Below are positions 38,324 through 49,863 of a stretch of DNA of 64,000 nucleotides, piece by piece. The position numbers and the translations under genes were made by a program. The stretch is from Varroa destructor (taxonomy: Eukaryota > Arthropoda > Arachnida > Mesostigmata > Varroidae). The notes below the pieces were generated by a model. The model did not search any database, was not told the DNA's origin, and saw nothing but the letters and a program-made list of their open reading frames with translations. Position 1 is the stretch's first letter; every line of letters starts with the position of its first letter. The stretch is taken from the NCBI RefSeq assembly GCF_002443255.2, contig NW_019211455.1, positions 46,336,863-46,400,862 of the forward strand, in the 5' to 3' direction.

Positions 38324-38375
38324 ATGGCCGAACCACGCGTCTCGATGATGGCGTCGACAACTACAGGGGGTACTG
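38324..38375 (+). CDS. Candidate first coding exon, product unknown
   Basis: An ATG in a good context (gaaaaATGGCC) at 38324 opens 17 codons (MAEPRVSMMASTTTGGT) that run in phase 1 into a donor GTAAGC (GT at 38376-38377). The flanking sequence from 38200 is somewhat CpG-rich. A phase-compatible acceptor (ttcaatctacag, ending 38596) leads into a further open frame to TAA at 38725-38727, but compatibility has a one-in-three chance of being accidental. The product is unrecognised. Confidence 0.25.
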
Positions 38376-38729
38376 GTAAGCATTGTCAAAGCAAAAGCAA
38401 CAGAGTAAAAGCCGCTGGACTGCACAGTATCATTTATTGTCCACAGAAACTGCAATGGCTACACGAATCGTTGACACAGACCCTCGATAGGCCTACAAGT
38501 GGGTGTTAGTTATGGGGTTGCTATTTAGCTGGATCTAAAAATTGGTTTTGGGTAACTGGTCGCAGTTTACGGTTTTAAATTCGGTTCAATCTACAGAGAA
38601 CATTAAATCGGCTAAAAGAAGGCAATGGGTTTTGATTTCAAATATGAAAGGCTACACGATTGTGAGAATAACTTGCTTTAAATACAATGTTTTACAGACA
38701 AACAAAATTAATAATGAAACGGGTTAAAT

Positions 38730-40520
38730 GAATATTTTTAAAAAGCGTGCTTCATTACATCTGCCTGTGGCTTGGAATATCGACGTACATATAAAGTGGT
38801 AAATTTATTAGAACGACTCCCATATATCAGCCCATAGTAACACAAAGTAAACAATTCTGTTTTCCCAAGCAAGATCTTCCGCTTTACCCCATGTTCGCGA
38901 TTATTTGATTTCATAATGCTGCAGCCCGTACACCAGTGCCAGTCCAGGGCTAATTGTGTACTTTACCAAGCATTCGCCTAGGTACTGAAGGTGCCTTTGG
39001 CACCCTCTGTAAGTGGAAAGAGAAAGCTGTCGATTTCGAGACCTTCAGTTTTCTTCTATGTTGTTTCTATCAATAAGCTGCCATTCGTTCGAAATAAGTT
39101 ACGTTCGGCAACAGAATTAAACTTAATCTAACTTCATAAGAGCATAATTTAAGTTGAAAAAAAATCATAATTCGCACAGGTCGAAAACTTTACGGAAAAG
39201 CCACTAGTGCCATTATCGGTATAATAAGCATATGAAATAATATCATATACAACAATTCGACAGCATTCCTATGCGAGTCGGATCTGCGACGACCCCCGAT
39301 AAGCTTCCATCTCTGCAACTGCAGGGTCCCAAACGATATCTGCAATCGCTCTCACAATCCACCTATCCCAGACAGAATCCTACCCCAATCAAACCTATCG
39401 GTTAAAGACATAGCCTCTGCAGTAATCTAATTATAATTATACCTATCTCAGCAATGGCATGTGGGGTCGGCACCTCACACGCGATGCGAAAGCCTCTGCA
39501 AATTTATCTTTTCTTCGGCTCTTCGTTAGAGCGTTGGCGCTGACCCACTTCCCAACGTTCATCAACGTAAGCTTCTCCTGCGGGGGCGGAAATTCTATTT
39601 GCTTGTCTGCCGCAAACACGCATATATTAAAAGTAAAAACTATTTATACAAACTAAATGTTTTTTCTTTTTTTTTTTTTTTTTTTTCGATTTATCTTCAA
39701 CTAGTACACACTCTAATTGAATACTGATAACTATGACAATAACAATTACTATTACTAGTGACTTTGTATTAGTTCGACCCACTCGCTTGTTGATGGACTC
39801 ACGTTGAACGTTTTCAATTAGGTTCGGTAAGCATTTCATCCATGAACTATGTTTAGTGGGTTCGCCGAAAACATCTCTTAAGAAACACTTGTTTCGACCA
39901 AGTCGTTTTTATGTACAGTCACTTCTGTCGAATCTATATCTTACCGTAACACAATTGTTGCTTCTATCCATCTGAATCCTGTCTACTAAACTGTTGTACA
40001 AGTGTATACCCATTTCATTAATATGTTATACAATAAAATCTGACGGTCTAAAATTAAATAGGATAACATATATAATAAATAGGCTACAATATCGTTTGTT
40101 AGTGAAGTCATAGGCTGAATCGACATCATTCATCGCCAGACGCTTCACAGAGACACACTCTGACGCTTCATTAAAACCATTACAGAGGAGTCTCTTTGAA
40201 ACGGACCGTAATTTATGTATGAAGAAGATAAGTATGTCAGCTTAACGGGCTTTGCATTTATTTTTGGCCTCTATTGGGAGACTGTTATAGGTATGGCACA
40301 ACGTATGCATATTCCCACATGGCAAAAAGCTATCTGGTTTACCTTAGGGTAGTTCTAAAGGACTGAGTATTCAACCAAGCCGGATTGACTGCGGGAAAGC
40401 CACTTACCGTTTATGATTTTTACTAATGTATGATAAAATGGAGTTGAGTGAAGTGGAAGCTAACGAAGCGCGGCAATTTCGTTAACGACTAAAAACGGAA
40501 TATCATCCTCTTCCTCAAAT
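38730..40520. other. No supported gene; T-rich tract
   Basis: A T run with one interruption lies at 39661-39686. A 65-codon plus frame at 39459-39656 contains a donor-like GTAAGC at about 39567 but no clear start. Confidence 0.4.
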
Positions 40521-40623
40521 AGAGCGTGACCCTTTTTTTCTTTGCTCTAACGTTGGCTTTGATGGAGGCACTTATATCTGATTTTGTGTATTCGATAGTC
40601 GGCATTTATATACAGGGTCAAAA

Positions 40624-41064
40624 GTGCAGTGTCAACTGCTCCGTAGAAATTCCCCTTGTCGAGCAGTTAGTCGCCTTGTTACAGCTTTCCAAAAGGATTT
40701 ACTTTTTATGAGAGTTAGTGTCGTTGATAGACGAGTTGTGTTTTCGTCGGGTAATTATGGTGGTTGGCTTACGTTACCAACGCGATATGACCTGCACCAG
40801 GGGATCTATACAAGTATCAAACTCCAATCTCGAAACCACGTTTCTCACCCGTCAAGCAGAGACGTTCAGGTCGCATGTGTAGCCTTCTTTAACAAAACAC
40901 GTTGGCAACACGGCTGTCGCACTAGAGACAATAAGAGATTATCGGCAAAGAAACCATTAGTCATTTCGGTGGCCATCAGGACAACGGGTTGTTTGCTTGT
41001 CACACTGGTATTCTCTATCCTGCGTCCACATACTTATAGCCACTTCCCCATTTCCCCTATTTAA
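40624..41064 (+). CDS. 146-codon open frame, product unknown
   Basis: One of the longest open frames in the window. It starts at GTG, with an internal ATG at 40708, and ends at TAA 41062-41064. The middle is polar, with GNYGGWLTL, and the C-terminus has a hydrophobic stretch (GCLLVTLVFSIL). An acceptor-like tatatacag ends just before 40617. Length is near the upper limit of chance and no motif was recognised. An overlapping plus frame starts at 40526 with a hydrophobic N-terminus. It could be an exon or noise. Confidence 0.2.
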   Translation: MQCQLLRRNSPCRAVSRLVTAFQKDLLFMRVSVVDRRVVFSSGNYGGWLTLPTRYDLHQGIYTSIKLQSRNHVSHPSSRDVQVACVAFFNKTRWQHGCRTRDNKRLSAKKPLVISVAIRTTGCLLVTLVFSILRPHTYSHFPISPI

Positions 41065-41069
41065 TGAAA

Positions 41070-43060
41070 ACGTAACCAATCGGTTCTGTCCGTACTGACG
41101 CAGCACTCGCCCCACCATCAACCTATAACGCTCCGTTCTCCATTGATTAATTATGCCATTTTTCTCCTTGAATATTTCCTACATGACACATGACTTACAT
41201 ACTATCGCATTTTACAAGCCGCTCGCGAAATGGTGAGGCTTTTGTAATAGCTATGACACGTATATTAATTCATCATAACATAATATACCGCGATGACAGA
41301 GATATCTTGTGTCCTGCAAAGGAAAAACTGTAGCCTACTTCAACTTGCTAAAGGGTCTCTCAGGCGCCACGAGCGGTACGCGGAGTTGGGTCTCTTTACG
41401 ACAGGTCGGATGGTGAAATAGGCAGCGACCGTAGTTGAAATTACGTTTTTAACAACAAGCATATGAATGGCCGGAGCGCCACATCATTACACCTGTGACT
41501 GTCAGGAACGATCAAAATTCGTTAGCGGGTATCCGAACAAGCGAGTACCACGGTGATAAGATACAGACTGCTATTATTGCTGATACTTCTGCTTTTTGGT
41601 AGAAAAGGCCCGCAGGACCAAAGGCGTTGGTAGGGCACAGTCCTTCGATGCGCTTGAAGGAGAGGAGGTCCGCAGGGCGCGGAACCAACCACGAATGGAG
41701 TAGTCATTTTAGTGTACTTGTACATCTTGTGGGGTATGGCGTAGCTGGAACTAGGCACCAGAGTAGCCTAGATGGAACATGAAGGACTGCCCTGCGGTCC
41801 ACAAGATCTAGTAATAGTGCATGACAGCCAAAGTCATAAGAGACTACTGAGACGGGAAATCCGATGGCAAGCCGGTATGTTAGGCAATCCACTACCACAA
41901 ATAATTGCTCAGCATTTCCCATTTTACTACTTCGTTTCGCAGACTGGGCTGTCTGCTGATCTGAACGAACGAAGAAGCTCAGGGACGAACACCAGGGAAC
42001 ATGAACCAACTGAAACAGGCGTAAGGATGGAATAATGCTGTACAGGTACAACATAAATTGGCATTAATATGGACAAGTGTGATAGCAGCAAGAATAAATA
42101 TGGAACAATGCCGTTATCCTGGGCGCTAGTCAGCTTTCATAACAGAAATCAGGAGAAAGTAGAAAAAAGTGCATGGGTAAGAGGATGCTCAGCAAAGGAT
42201 GCTTTCAAAGGTTAATTTTTTTTTTTATAAATTACAGGCTTAACACGGATAGGTAGTGTCCCCGTAAACTACGGATTTTCGTTGGACTGACGCAGCTGTT
42301 GAAGAGGCTGTGCACTAGACATTCGTAAAATTGAATCTCCAAAAAGAGACCTGAAAGAGTCTGAAAAGCAGACGTTTCTCCAAAAAAGAACACTATCGTT
42401 ATGATAATAAAGGTTGTACACGCCCGTCTATGGGTCCTGATTGGTACACTCACTTGAATTTATTTAATACAGGTTGTTTTTTTTCGACTGTCGATAACAT
42501 ATTGGTGAAAATTTTTGAAATTAATGAAAAAATTGCAATGAAAATGCTCAGGTAGTAACTATTTTACGCCGGCTACGCTCTTAGTGAGCAATTTCTAAAC
42601 GTATATGATATGCGTTGACTTGTAATGATTAATAGTTGTTATCGTTATTGGAGTTCGTAAGATATCGACAGATCTCTTCGACATTTTAACGTCCAGTGCC
42701 AGGACAAACCACGAAAGGCGACGCATTTATCTGAACAAGGCTTACTTTAATTCGTTGAATTGGAAATTACAAACCAAAAAACAAATCTCAATATTTAGAT
42801 TGCGACACAGTTATTCATTTTATCTAGCGTTTATATACGTGACCTAAATAACTTACGAACTGCAGTTATTTCATACGAAAGACTAGGTTTGTCAAGGATG
42901 ACCTTCGATACTTCCTTCAATAGTGGAAATGAACAATGTCGATCTTGTCTTATTAAACCAGTTTGTATATAAGTACAGCAAATACGCGTCAGCAGACTTA
43001 CTGGACTTACCTTGCAGATGCGTAGCCTTAACTTACATAGCCAAGACCTGCATGTCAGGA
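41070..43060. other. No supported gene
   Basis: Overlapping open frames on both strands between 41522 and 42054 (up to 116 codons) have no motif. The rest is AT-rich. Confidence 0.4.
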
Positions 43061-43175
43061 GGTCACACATAAGTTCGACTAACATCTGAACACAGGATCA
43101 GTCGCGTCTGTGCAATTGATCGAACCCTCTTTTGCTCCCAGCAGAGTATGTCACAGTAGAATAATGGCACCTCAC

Positions 43176-43251
43176 CACCGCTGGTCGGTGACCAGACAGC
43201 TTCTCCAGTTCCCGGCAAGAAAATAAAAAAAAGCATTTTTACGTTTGACAT
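43176..43251 (-). CDS. Candidate first exon with signal-like N-terminus
   Basis: The minus strand has ATG at 43251 in an AAAATGTC context. It opens 25 codons (MSNVKMLFFIFLPGTGEAVW, then a Ser/Pro/Thr part) ending in phase 1 at a donor GTGAGG (GT 43175-43174). The N-terminus is hydrophobic like a signal peptide. The frame would stay open to 43063 without splicing. No family or next exon is known. Confidence 0.2.
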
Positions 43252-44435
43252 TTTGACTGGGCTCGTGTCCCATTAGTGCTCACTATGTAACTTCACTAGA
43301 TTCCTGTACCCCCTCTACTAAGCGAGTCAACATATGACTCTTGCGGGAATTCTTTTTGCGGGAAAAACGTAACGTCCGAGCGGACGTTCAGTAGTTCGGC
43401 TAATAACGGGCGGTAATGAGCGCCCCGCACAACCTTCGATCTGCCCAACTTCAGGCATAAGGGGAAAAGGAAACGTAGGTAGATGATCTTCATAACACTT
43501 GAAAAATGTTTCCTTTGGCTGTGTAAACCAGAAAACATTAGTATCGTCGAGAACTATACGGTGGATACAATTAAAGGAATTGATGTTTTTTAACTTGGAG
43601 AGTACTTGTTTTTTAATACGTATTTACTACACGGCTAAATTATTCAAAACAGAATGGTACCGTAGATGTTTTGTTCAATCTCTATAGTTAATTGTTTTTT
43701 GAACATAAATTTCATTTACTATTGTCTTTTCGAAGCATAAACAATGAATTTTGAAACTATTAGTTTAGGATTTACTTTGCATAAGGTTTTAGCTCTTGCA
43801 AGCTAACATCGATTATACTACCAATAGGCCATATTTAGTATTTTTTTTTGTCTTGCTACTAGCATATTAACGTAAGCTTAGTCTTCCTGCTCAGTCTGAC
43901 TGATTTCGTTGTTAGTTCAGTGTGCCCTACGGCCTGTGTTGTTCCATAGTTAGAGCCTGCGTTTGATTAGTTGAAAAAGAAAACCAACTAACTTTAAAAA
44001 CTCGACACTTTAAAAACTGTCCCCGGTTCCGAAGACCCCCCCGCGAGTGAACGCATATTAGTGATAGTGTAGCTTAGAACGGTCGACTTATTTTGAAAAA
44101 AATGAATTACAATAAACCTTAAACAATGGTTTCAAAAATATCACTAGCCGAAGCAGGCATTAGACTAAGAGAGACCGAATGTTCCCCGGCAGGTGATGTT
44201 TTGGTTTACGATGATCCGGTAGGATCAGGTATATTTGTAACAATAACTTGCTTAGCGTTACCAAAGATATAACAGTACGTTTCTTGCTAGTCAGAGTAAT
44301 GGGTGTTAGATCTTTGAAACTACTTTGACTAACTACCAAAGTAATTGGTAATTCTGAGTTCCTTTTTATATGATTATAAGCAGAGTTTTTATTTACCTTT
44401 TTTCTTATAAACATCAATTGTGTTCGGAAACTTAC

Positions 44436-44651
44436 TTGAATGTTTGCTAAAGAAAACACTATGTGACTAATTATATGAAAAACATTGAAATATAAAAACA
44501 ACCCACACATCGTCGGGCTGAGGAACATTGATCCCTGCGAAAAGTTCCGAGCAATTACACTCAACGTTTGTCGACCGCCTCTTGAGACATAAACCAACAA
44601 AGAGGCCAATGTTTGTGTCTCCGAAATGCAGCGTAATTTGCAAAGTTGCAA
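44436..44651 (-). CDS. Part of the longest open frame, ending at a consensus donor
   Basis: The longest open frame of the window (minus, 44651-44160, 163 codons, TTG start) contains a perfect donor GTAAGT after 44436 in phase 0. The part before it holds a hydrophobic segment (MCGLFLYFNVFHIISHIVFSL) long enough for a membrane helix; an acceptor-like aacttttcgcag ends at about 44532 within it. Beyond the donor the sequence is low-complexity AT-rich, as expected of an intron. Membrane-protein exon is a guess; chance is not excluded. Confidence 0.2.
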
Positions 44652-44940
44652 ATTTGCAAAACACTAAATGAGATCTATCGACTCATCAAACGCAAACGTA
44701 TAAGCGTATGTATGTGCGTGTCTTTAGACAAGAGTAGTGTGCAAAGACCAGGCGACAAAAAAGAGAAAAAAACAAGTTTTTTTGTGAGAGGTCTAGAACC
44801 AGAACAAAGATGGCAGATTTAGGGCTCATGCTTATCCTGGGGCTTAAGGCCTTCGAGCGTTCGAGAATCTGCTTGAGCGTAGAAAAAGTACGAAAAAAAG
44901 GAGCCACGAAAAGTAACAATCCACTTTGCCCTAGCTAAAA

Positions 44941-44994
44941 ATGAAGTACGCCTGGACAGATACTGCCGAAGAGATCAACAGAGATAAAGGAGAG
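44941..44994 (+). CDS. Candidate short first exon, product unknown
   Basis: ATG at 44941 (context aaaaATGAAG) opens 18 hydrophilic codons (MKYAWTDTAEEINRDKGE) ending in phase 0 before GTAAAA. Without splicing the frame ends at 45045. The donor is only moderate. Confidence 0.18.
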
Positions 44995-45187
44995 GTAAAA
45001 AGGAGAAGCGCAGTAGATATTTTGAGCTGTGCCTCGATCCCCTAGACATGCAGAATCAAAGGAAGGCTAAAGTGAGCGAGAGGTGATGACCTTTTGAGTA
45101 CAGTGATCACGTTTCCTCCATTTTCGCCCTTCTGTGACACCCATATAAAAATAATATAACAAAAAGAAAGAACGTAGTGCTTCTTAC

Positions 45188-45235
45188 CTGCTCAAGCACC
45201 ATCGAGTAGCAGCTACGACGTTGACGCACAGCCAT
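45188..45235 (-). CDS. Candidate short first exon, product unknown
   Basis: The minus strand has ATG at 45235 (context CACATGGCT), preceded in frame by a stop. It opens 16 codons (MAVRQRRSCYSMVLEQ) that end in phase 0 exactly at CAG/GTAAGA (GT 45187-45186), one of the best donor matches in the window. It lies opposite the plus-strand ORF at 44941-45045, so both cannot be simple exons of genes extending through each other. Confidence 0.25.
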
Positions 45236-45656
45236 GTGTTGAGCCTTAGGGGGAAAACAGCGACCTCAAAGGATCTAAGTAGGTGAAGGTATTTTTCCAG
45301 CGGCTGCTCGGGAACAGCCTTACACAGTGCAAACTAAAGCACCAAGGAACAGACAACTTGAGCAGTAAAAGAGGAGAAACGAAGCACTTGAGGAAAATCG
45401 AGGTATGAGTAGCAAAAGCTAAGATGAGAAGTTAAAGTGGTCGCAGAGAGACATTCGAGGAAAGCTGGGAAACTGATAAGGAAAAGACCCTTACACCAAA
45501 GCCAACCAAGGCAGGGGATTCAATCGGATATTTCAGCTCGTCGCTAACGGCACCGCTTTTGCCGCTGTTATTCCCGTGATGTTCTGTGCGGCTTGGCAGT
45601 AGCTTGATTGTCCTCCTACCCGGTTTAAGACGGCAGGTCACCCGCGGAATTACGGA

Positions 45657-46178
45657 TTAAGCATAACAGCTTGGAAGCTTCTTGGATAACGTAAGCATTC
45701 TGAAGTTTGGAAAATTCTTCTGGGCAGAGTTTATAACAACAACAGGACCCCCGTCATCCTCTTCCGTTACTCTTAACACCGGCTTGATACCCCAAAATTC
45801 TGCGCACATTATCCGACGTTAGCGTCTCTTTGTGGCAGGAAGAAGGTCGTCTGCAAGGCTATGGTATCTGTTTAAGTCCACGCCACATACTTTATTCAAT
45901 TCACTTCGGAATGCTCCCGTCTTACTTTCTTTGAAGCAAAAAGGATCACTAACGTCTTTTAGCATCTCGGCAAGGTGGTGCTTGTTCTCTGGATTCACTT
46001 TCACATCATCTGCTCGCGGCTAGGATAAAGAAAGGTCAAGCGATTTGAGAGCGAAAGATTGATTGAGCCAGTCAGCAAGTAAGCAGGGCGAAAGCCGTGA
46101 GATAAAAAAAAAGTTCAATCGGCCTTTTGGCTTTTCTTCCAAGACTTTCAAGTGCACTTTACTCAAATGCTCAGACAT
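45657..46178 (-). pseudogene. Coding-like region with interrupted frame, product unknown
   Basis: On the minus strand one frame runs from ATG 46178 (MSEHLSKVHLKVLEEKPKGR) to TAA 45657-45659 with only two internal stops, TAG at 46022-46020 and TAA at 45821-45819. The TAG coincides with a strong pyrimidine-rich acceptor (acctttctttatcctag). After it follow 66 codons of well-balanced polar sequence (NPENKHHLAEMLKDVSDPF at the start, LADDLLP near the end). After the TAA the frame resumes with an acidic stretch and VVVINSA. A second minus frame is also coding-like over 45720-45630. No donor fits the first junction well, so this may be a multi-exon gene with missed short introns or a decayed copy. 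Confidence 0.3.
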
Positions 46179-46179
46179 C

Positions 46180-48790
46180 CGCCGTCACCCCTCAGCCGGT
46201 GGGAGAAAACAGAGCCTAAATGCCACCCTGAAGCCCAGCTAAGCTCGTAAACCCAATGTCAGGTATCCAATCGATAGAGACGCAGCGTTGATCAGTTGGG
46301 AGAAAAAAAAGCTGTTTCGCTATCATATTAGGCACCATTTTGTGTCAAGAGATTTTCAAAGTTCGCCAAAGTATGGCGGCATCGACGAGTAAGATCACAA
46401 TATAAACATACTAAAGCAGAAGTAAACCTAGAACGAAAAACCTCGGCGTACATAATTAGAATAATCTTAAGCTTTTCAAAAATCAGGCTCACAGTTGGAG
46501 CAGCATCTGTATCAACTAGGAATTTGTTTTCTTTCTTGGGAAAAAGATTCCTTTTTTACCCATAAATTTACATCTCTCTCACCTATGGGTCCAGTTTTGC
46601 CTTACCGATCAAAGTCAGAGACGATTACGACAAATAAACAAAGTAGGCGAACGACGCTAATCGGCGATTTCAGAACGGTAGGAAAGGATCCGACATAGAA
46701 TAACGGTTGAAGTCAGAAGGAGTCCGAAAAAGCTGTGAGAGTTGATGCGATAGCACTGCGCAGAACAGGCGAACGGTAGAACAGAACGGAATTGGAGAAA
46801 TGCAAAGCAAATAAATAGGACAGGGGTTAGTGTCAACAGCAAATTCGCCCTAGCTAAACCTCTAGTTCTCTGCAAGCTTGAAGGCTATTTGTTTGGTATC
46901 GCTCAGAAATATATTGATGGATGATACAGGGGCAGCATTTTAACACACTTTTCTAAGGACTCTGAATGTGGCCCTTAATTGTCGTGATATTTGATTATGG
47001 AGCTGTCTTCACTGTCGCATGTTGTGAGAGATATAAAATATTTAAAAGAAGAATTCTGCTTTTGGTTTTTCTTACTTAAATGATATACATGCCATACGCA
47101 TATATATACATTTGAGACAACTTGTACTACAAATAATTAACGTACCATAATCAATTACAATAGATTTACAAAGAGGGGACAGTATGGCTATGTGGGCCAA
47201 GATTTACTAAATGCTATCGTTTCAAAAGAACACGGCCATGGATAACAAGGGAAATTGTCTCAATTCATTTACCGAAAACTCGTCTATCCCATGGCCTAAA
47301 ACAAAAGACGAAAATTAACTACGTTGCGACAAATAATGCACCCAGTAAAGTTGTGTGGTACGGGGGGCGAGGGCAAATAATTCTGAATAAAAAAAGGGGC
47401 CGAATCAAAATTACTGGAAGGTTTCGATATTGCTCCAATAATGTTTCGTTAAACATGATTTTGTAAAAAACGTGTAGTGAGATAAATGTGTGCAGCATAT
47501 TTACCTGGAGAGCACTATACCTGAATGAACTCGATTCCGTGATTCCTGTACATAAAAATGATGAACGACATCCGAGTTTTGGCTACGCCTGGTAGCAGTC
47601 GGCAATGGAGCTGCCTGTAATAGCCGCGCCTATTGCGAACATGAACAGATATGTTGCCGTAATAACAGTCCGTGCTAGTTGAACGACTCTGGCTGATTGT
47701 TGTAACTATGTTTATGTTGCCGGGCACTAAAACAAGCCTTGTAACAAGGATTTTCCATTCTTCTATTGTCACATGACCAAATCGCATTAGGAAGTATTTG
47801 AAAAAGTCAAATTGTGTTGCTCCACAATGCCTTGCGAACATCGATAAGAAACTCCGATAATTTGGTACCACCAGGTAGGATATTCTTATAAGTAAGGCAC
47901 AACTGTAGTACGTTTATTAGCTGTGTGCATCTCAATAATTATGAGTTGTTTTAATATCCATCTAAAAAGAAAAATAGACATTTCTTCGTTAAAAAAATGC
48001 CTATATAACCTCAACGTTCCGTTATAAAATTAACGTATGTGAACTAACATTTCATAGAAAGAGAACTAGAAAACTACAATGCTTCGCTGCTTGCACAAGC
48101 CTATCAAATATAGGGAGGTATGTTTAAGTCTGAATGAAGGCGAAGTGATACGGATAAATTGTACGTGACGTTACGTCATTATATGTGTATGTCAATTTTT
48201 TTTATGTTGCAAGGCAACCGGCAAATCTGTATCGTACATATATACAAATTTTTCATCGGCATCCCCGGCGAACTGTAATTACCGGTGCTTATTTCGGGCG
48301 CGTGGTGTAACATTATCAGATAACGTTCATGAAAACGACCATCGTCTGAGCGCTAGTAAATCTATAAATTGGATTGTGAGATGCTACATCTCTATACAAC
48401 TGAACGTTATTTCATTCCCTCCAGTCGGTACGCGCACAACCTACTTAAATCTATCTAATCAGTGAACAACTTATTCTCCCTCTGGTCTTCCGCCATGAGG
48501 GGAACTTGAGTAAACATTCGTCCTTAACGACAGAACGGTGCCTCGACGTCTTATAGCCTCATATGTGGACAAATTCCCCGATCGATTGTTCGCCCTTCAT
48601 CGAGGTTGCGATAGAAGCCACTATATGCATTTGATAAAATCTATTTATTAGAATAAAAAAGTTAATATAGAATTGTATAGATTTTGCTGCTAATTCGGTG
48701 ACTATTGCCGCGGTCGAGTAGACACTGTCTTAGGGGACGTTGGATGTATGCGTTCGATTTCAACACTGAACGAGACCTAATCGAACAGCA
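46180..48790. other. No strongly supported gene
   Basis: A plus-strand open frame (46496-46678) lies between a ctcacag acceptor-like site and a weak donor GTAGGA. A 118-codon minus frame (47871-47515) ends next to CAG/GTATAG. Neither has a motif. Confidence 0.35.
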
Positions 48791-48800
48791 GCCTTAATAA

Positions 48801-49110
48801 TTAAATAGCAAGTCCTGTACAGAGAGCAAAAACAACGTTTTTGTTCTGACCAAAAACTTTTGACCTGTGCCGTATAACGGGAGCTGTGATAGATATTGCG
48901 TCATTCTTATAATCTTCCATCATGCTGCAATATTGTGCCTCTTCTTGCGTTTTGACTTTTCCATATTCTCTTAACAATGAAATATATTTCTAGATCAAGC
49001 CCATTGCGTCATTCTTATAATCTTCCATTATGCTGCAATATTGTGCCTCTTCTTGCGTTTTGACTTTTCCATATTCTCTTAACAATGAAATATATTTCTA
49101 GATCAAGCCC
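48801..49110 (-). CDS. Coding-like frame through a 108-bp tandem duplication
   Basis: Read on the minus strand, each 108-bp unit has one frame coding for SLLREYGKVKTQEEAQYCS then a Met/Asp-rich part ending YKNDA. Because 108 is a multiple of three, the same frame passes through both units; the only stop is a TAG at each unit start that is part of a possible acceptor (ttgatctag). The second unit continues into 31 more codons ending at TAA 48803-48801. One reading is a duplicated exon with its acceptor; another is a repeat in a decayed gene. No family was recognised. Confidence 0.3.
48895..49110. repeat. 108-bp direct tandem duplication, two copies
   Basis: Unit 1 is 48895-49002 and unit 2 is 49003-49110. 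By eye they differ at one position (catcatg versus cattatg), so the duplication is recent. Confidence 0.95.
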
Positions 49111-49154
49111 AAACATACACCTAATGAAAGTGATTAGGCGATAGGACTGCTGGC

Positions 49155-49367
49155 GTCTCTTAGAAGGCTACTGCCCAGACTCACTTAGAAGGCTAGGAGC
49201 TGACTTGCCCAGACTCACTACTTAGAAGGCTAGGAGCTGACTTGCCCGCCCAGACTAAGAGCTGACTTGCCCAGACTCACTTAGAAGGCTAGGAGCTGAC
49301 TTGCCCGCCCAGACTAAGAGCTGTCTTGCCCAGACTCACTTAGAAGGCTAGGAGCTGACTTGCCCAG
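49155..49367. repeat. Minisatellite of cttagaaggctaggagctga-type units
   Basis: At least four copies of a core with tagaaggctaggagctgac followed by ttgcccagactca. They are interspersed with shorter variants lacking the first part (agactaagagctgacttgcc). The units vary in length, giving a higher-order pattern. Confidence 0.9.
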
Positions 49368-49550
49368 GCGGTCGATTGGTACTGGTAGGCTACTTTTTAC
49401 TAGGCTACTTAGTAAAAGTAGCCTAGTAATAGTACTTACTTGGTACTGGTACGCTACTTTTACGGCGATCGATTGGTACTGGTAGGCTACTCTTACTTCG
49501 TGCTACTTCTGGTAGGCTATTTTTACTAGACTACTTTTACCTACCGTATC
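49368..49550. repeat. Degenerate repeats of ggtactggtaggctactttt, with hairpin
   Basis: Several copies of gattggtactggtaggctac and (g)taggctactttta occur in tandem. Within them tactaggctactt (49398-49410) and its exact reverse complement (49416-49428) form a hairpin with a 5-bp loop. Confidence 0.85.
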
Positions 49551-49607
49551 AGCGCAGTCCTGTAATTTCGCGTACTGATACCTGGAAAAAAGTACGCCAA
49601 CTACGGC

Positions 49608-49705
49608 GTGTGATCCGTTACGGCAGCACTAATTCCCGATACCACTGAGTGTGATCTGTTACGGCAACACTAATTCCCGTACGGCAACACTATCTTCCCG
49701 TAACG
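49608..49705. repeat. Third short tandem repeat family
   Basis: Two near-identical units starting gtgtgatc[c/t]gttacggca (49608 and 49649) and a third partial unit (49680-49700), all ending in ttcccg. Confidence 0.85.
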
Positions 49706-49863
49706 TTCTAAAATTGGTAGCACCCATAATGCTAAATATCATTCAGTACGTGCCATCACCTACGAAATCAATAGCCGGTATAGTCTTCAACTTTTATTTA
49801 GCCCCTTCACCATATTCCGCCACAATGGAACTTGCTTCAGCTTCTTGAGCTTTCTGGAATTCT

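Noticed and set aside
41522..42054. Overlapping open frames on both strands
   Set aside because: Mutual shadows without motif or splice support.
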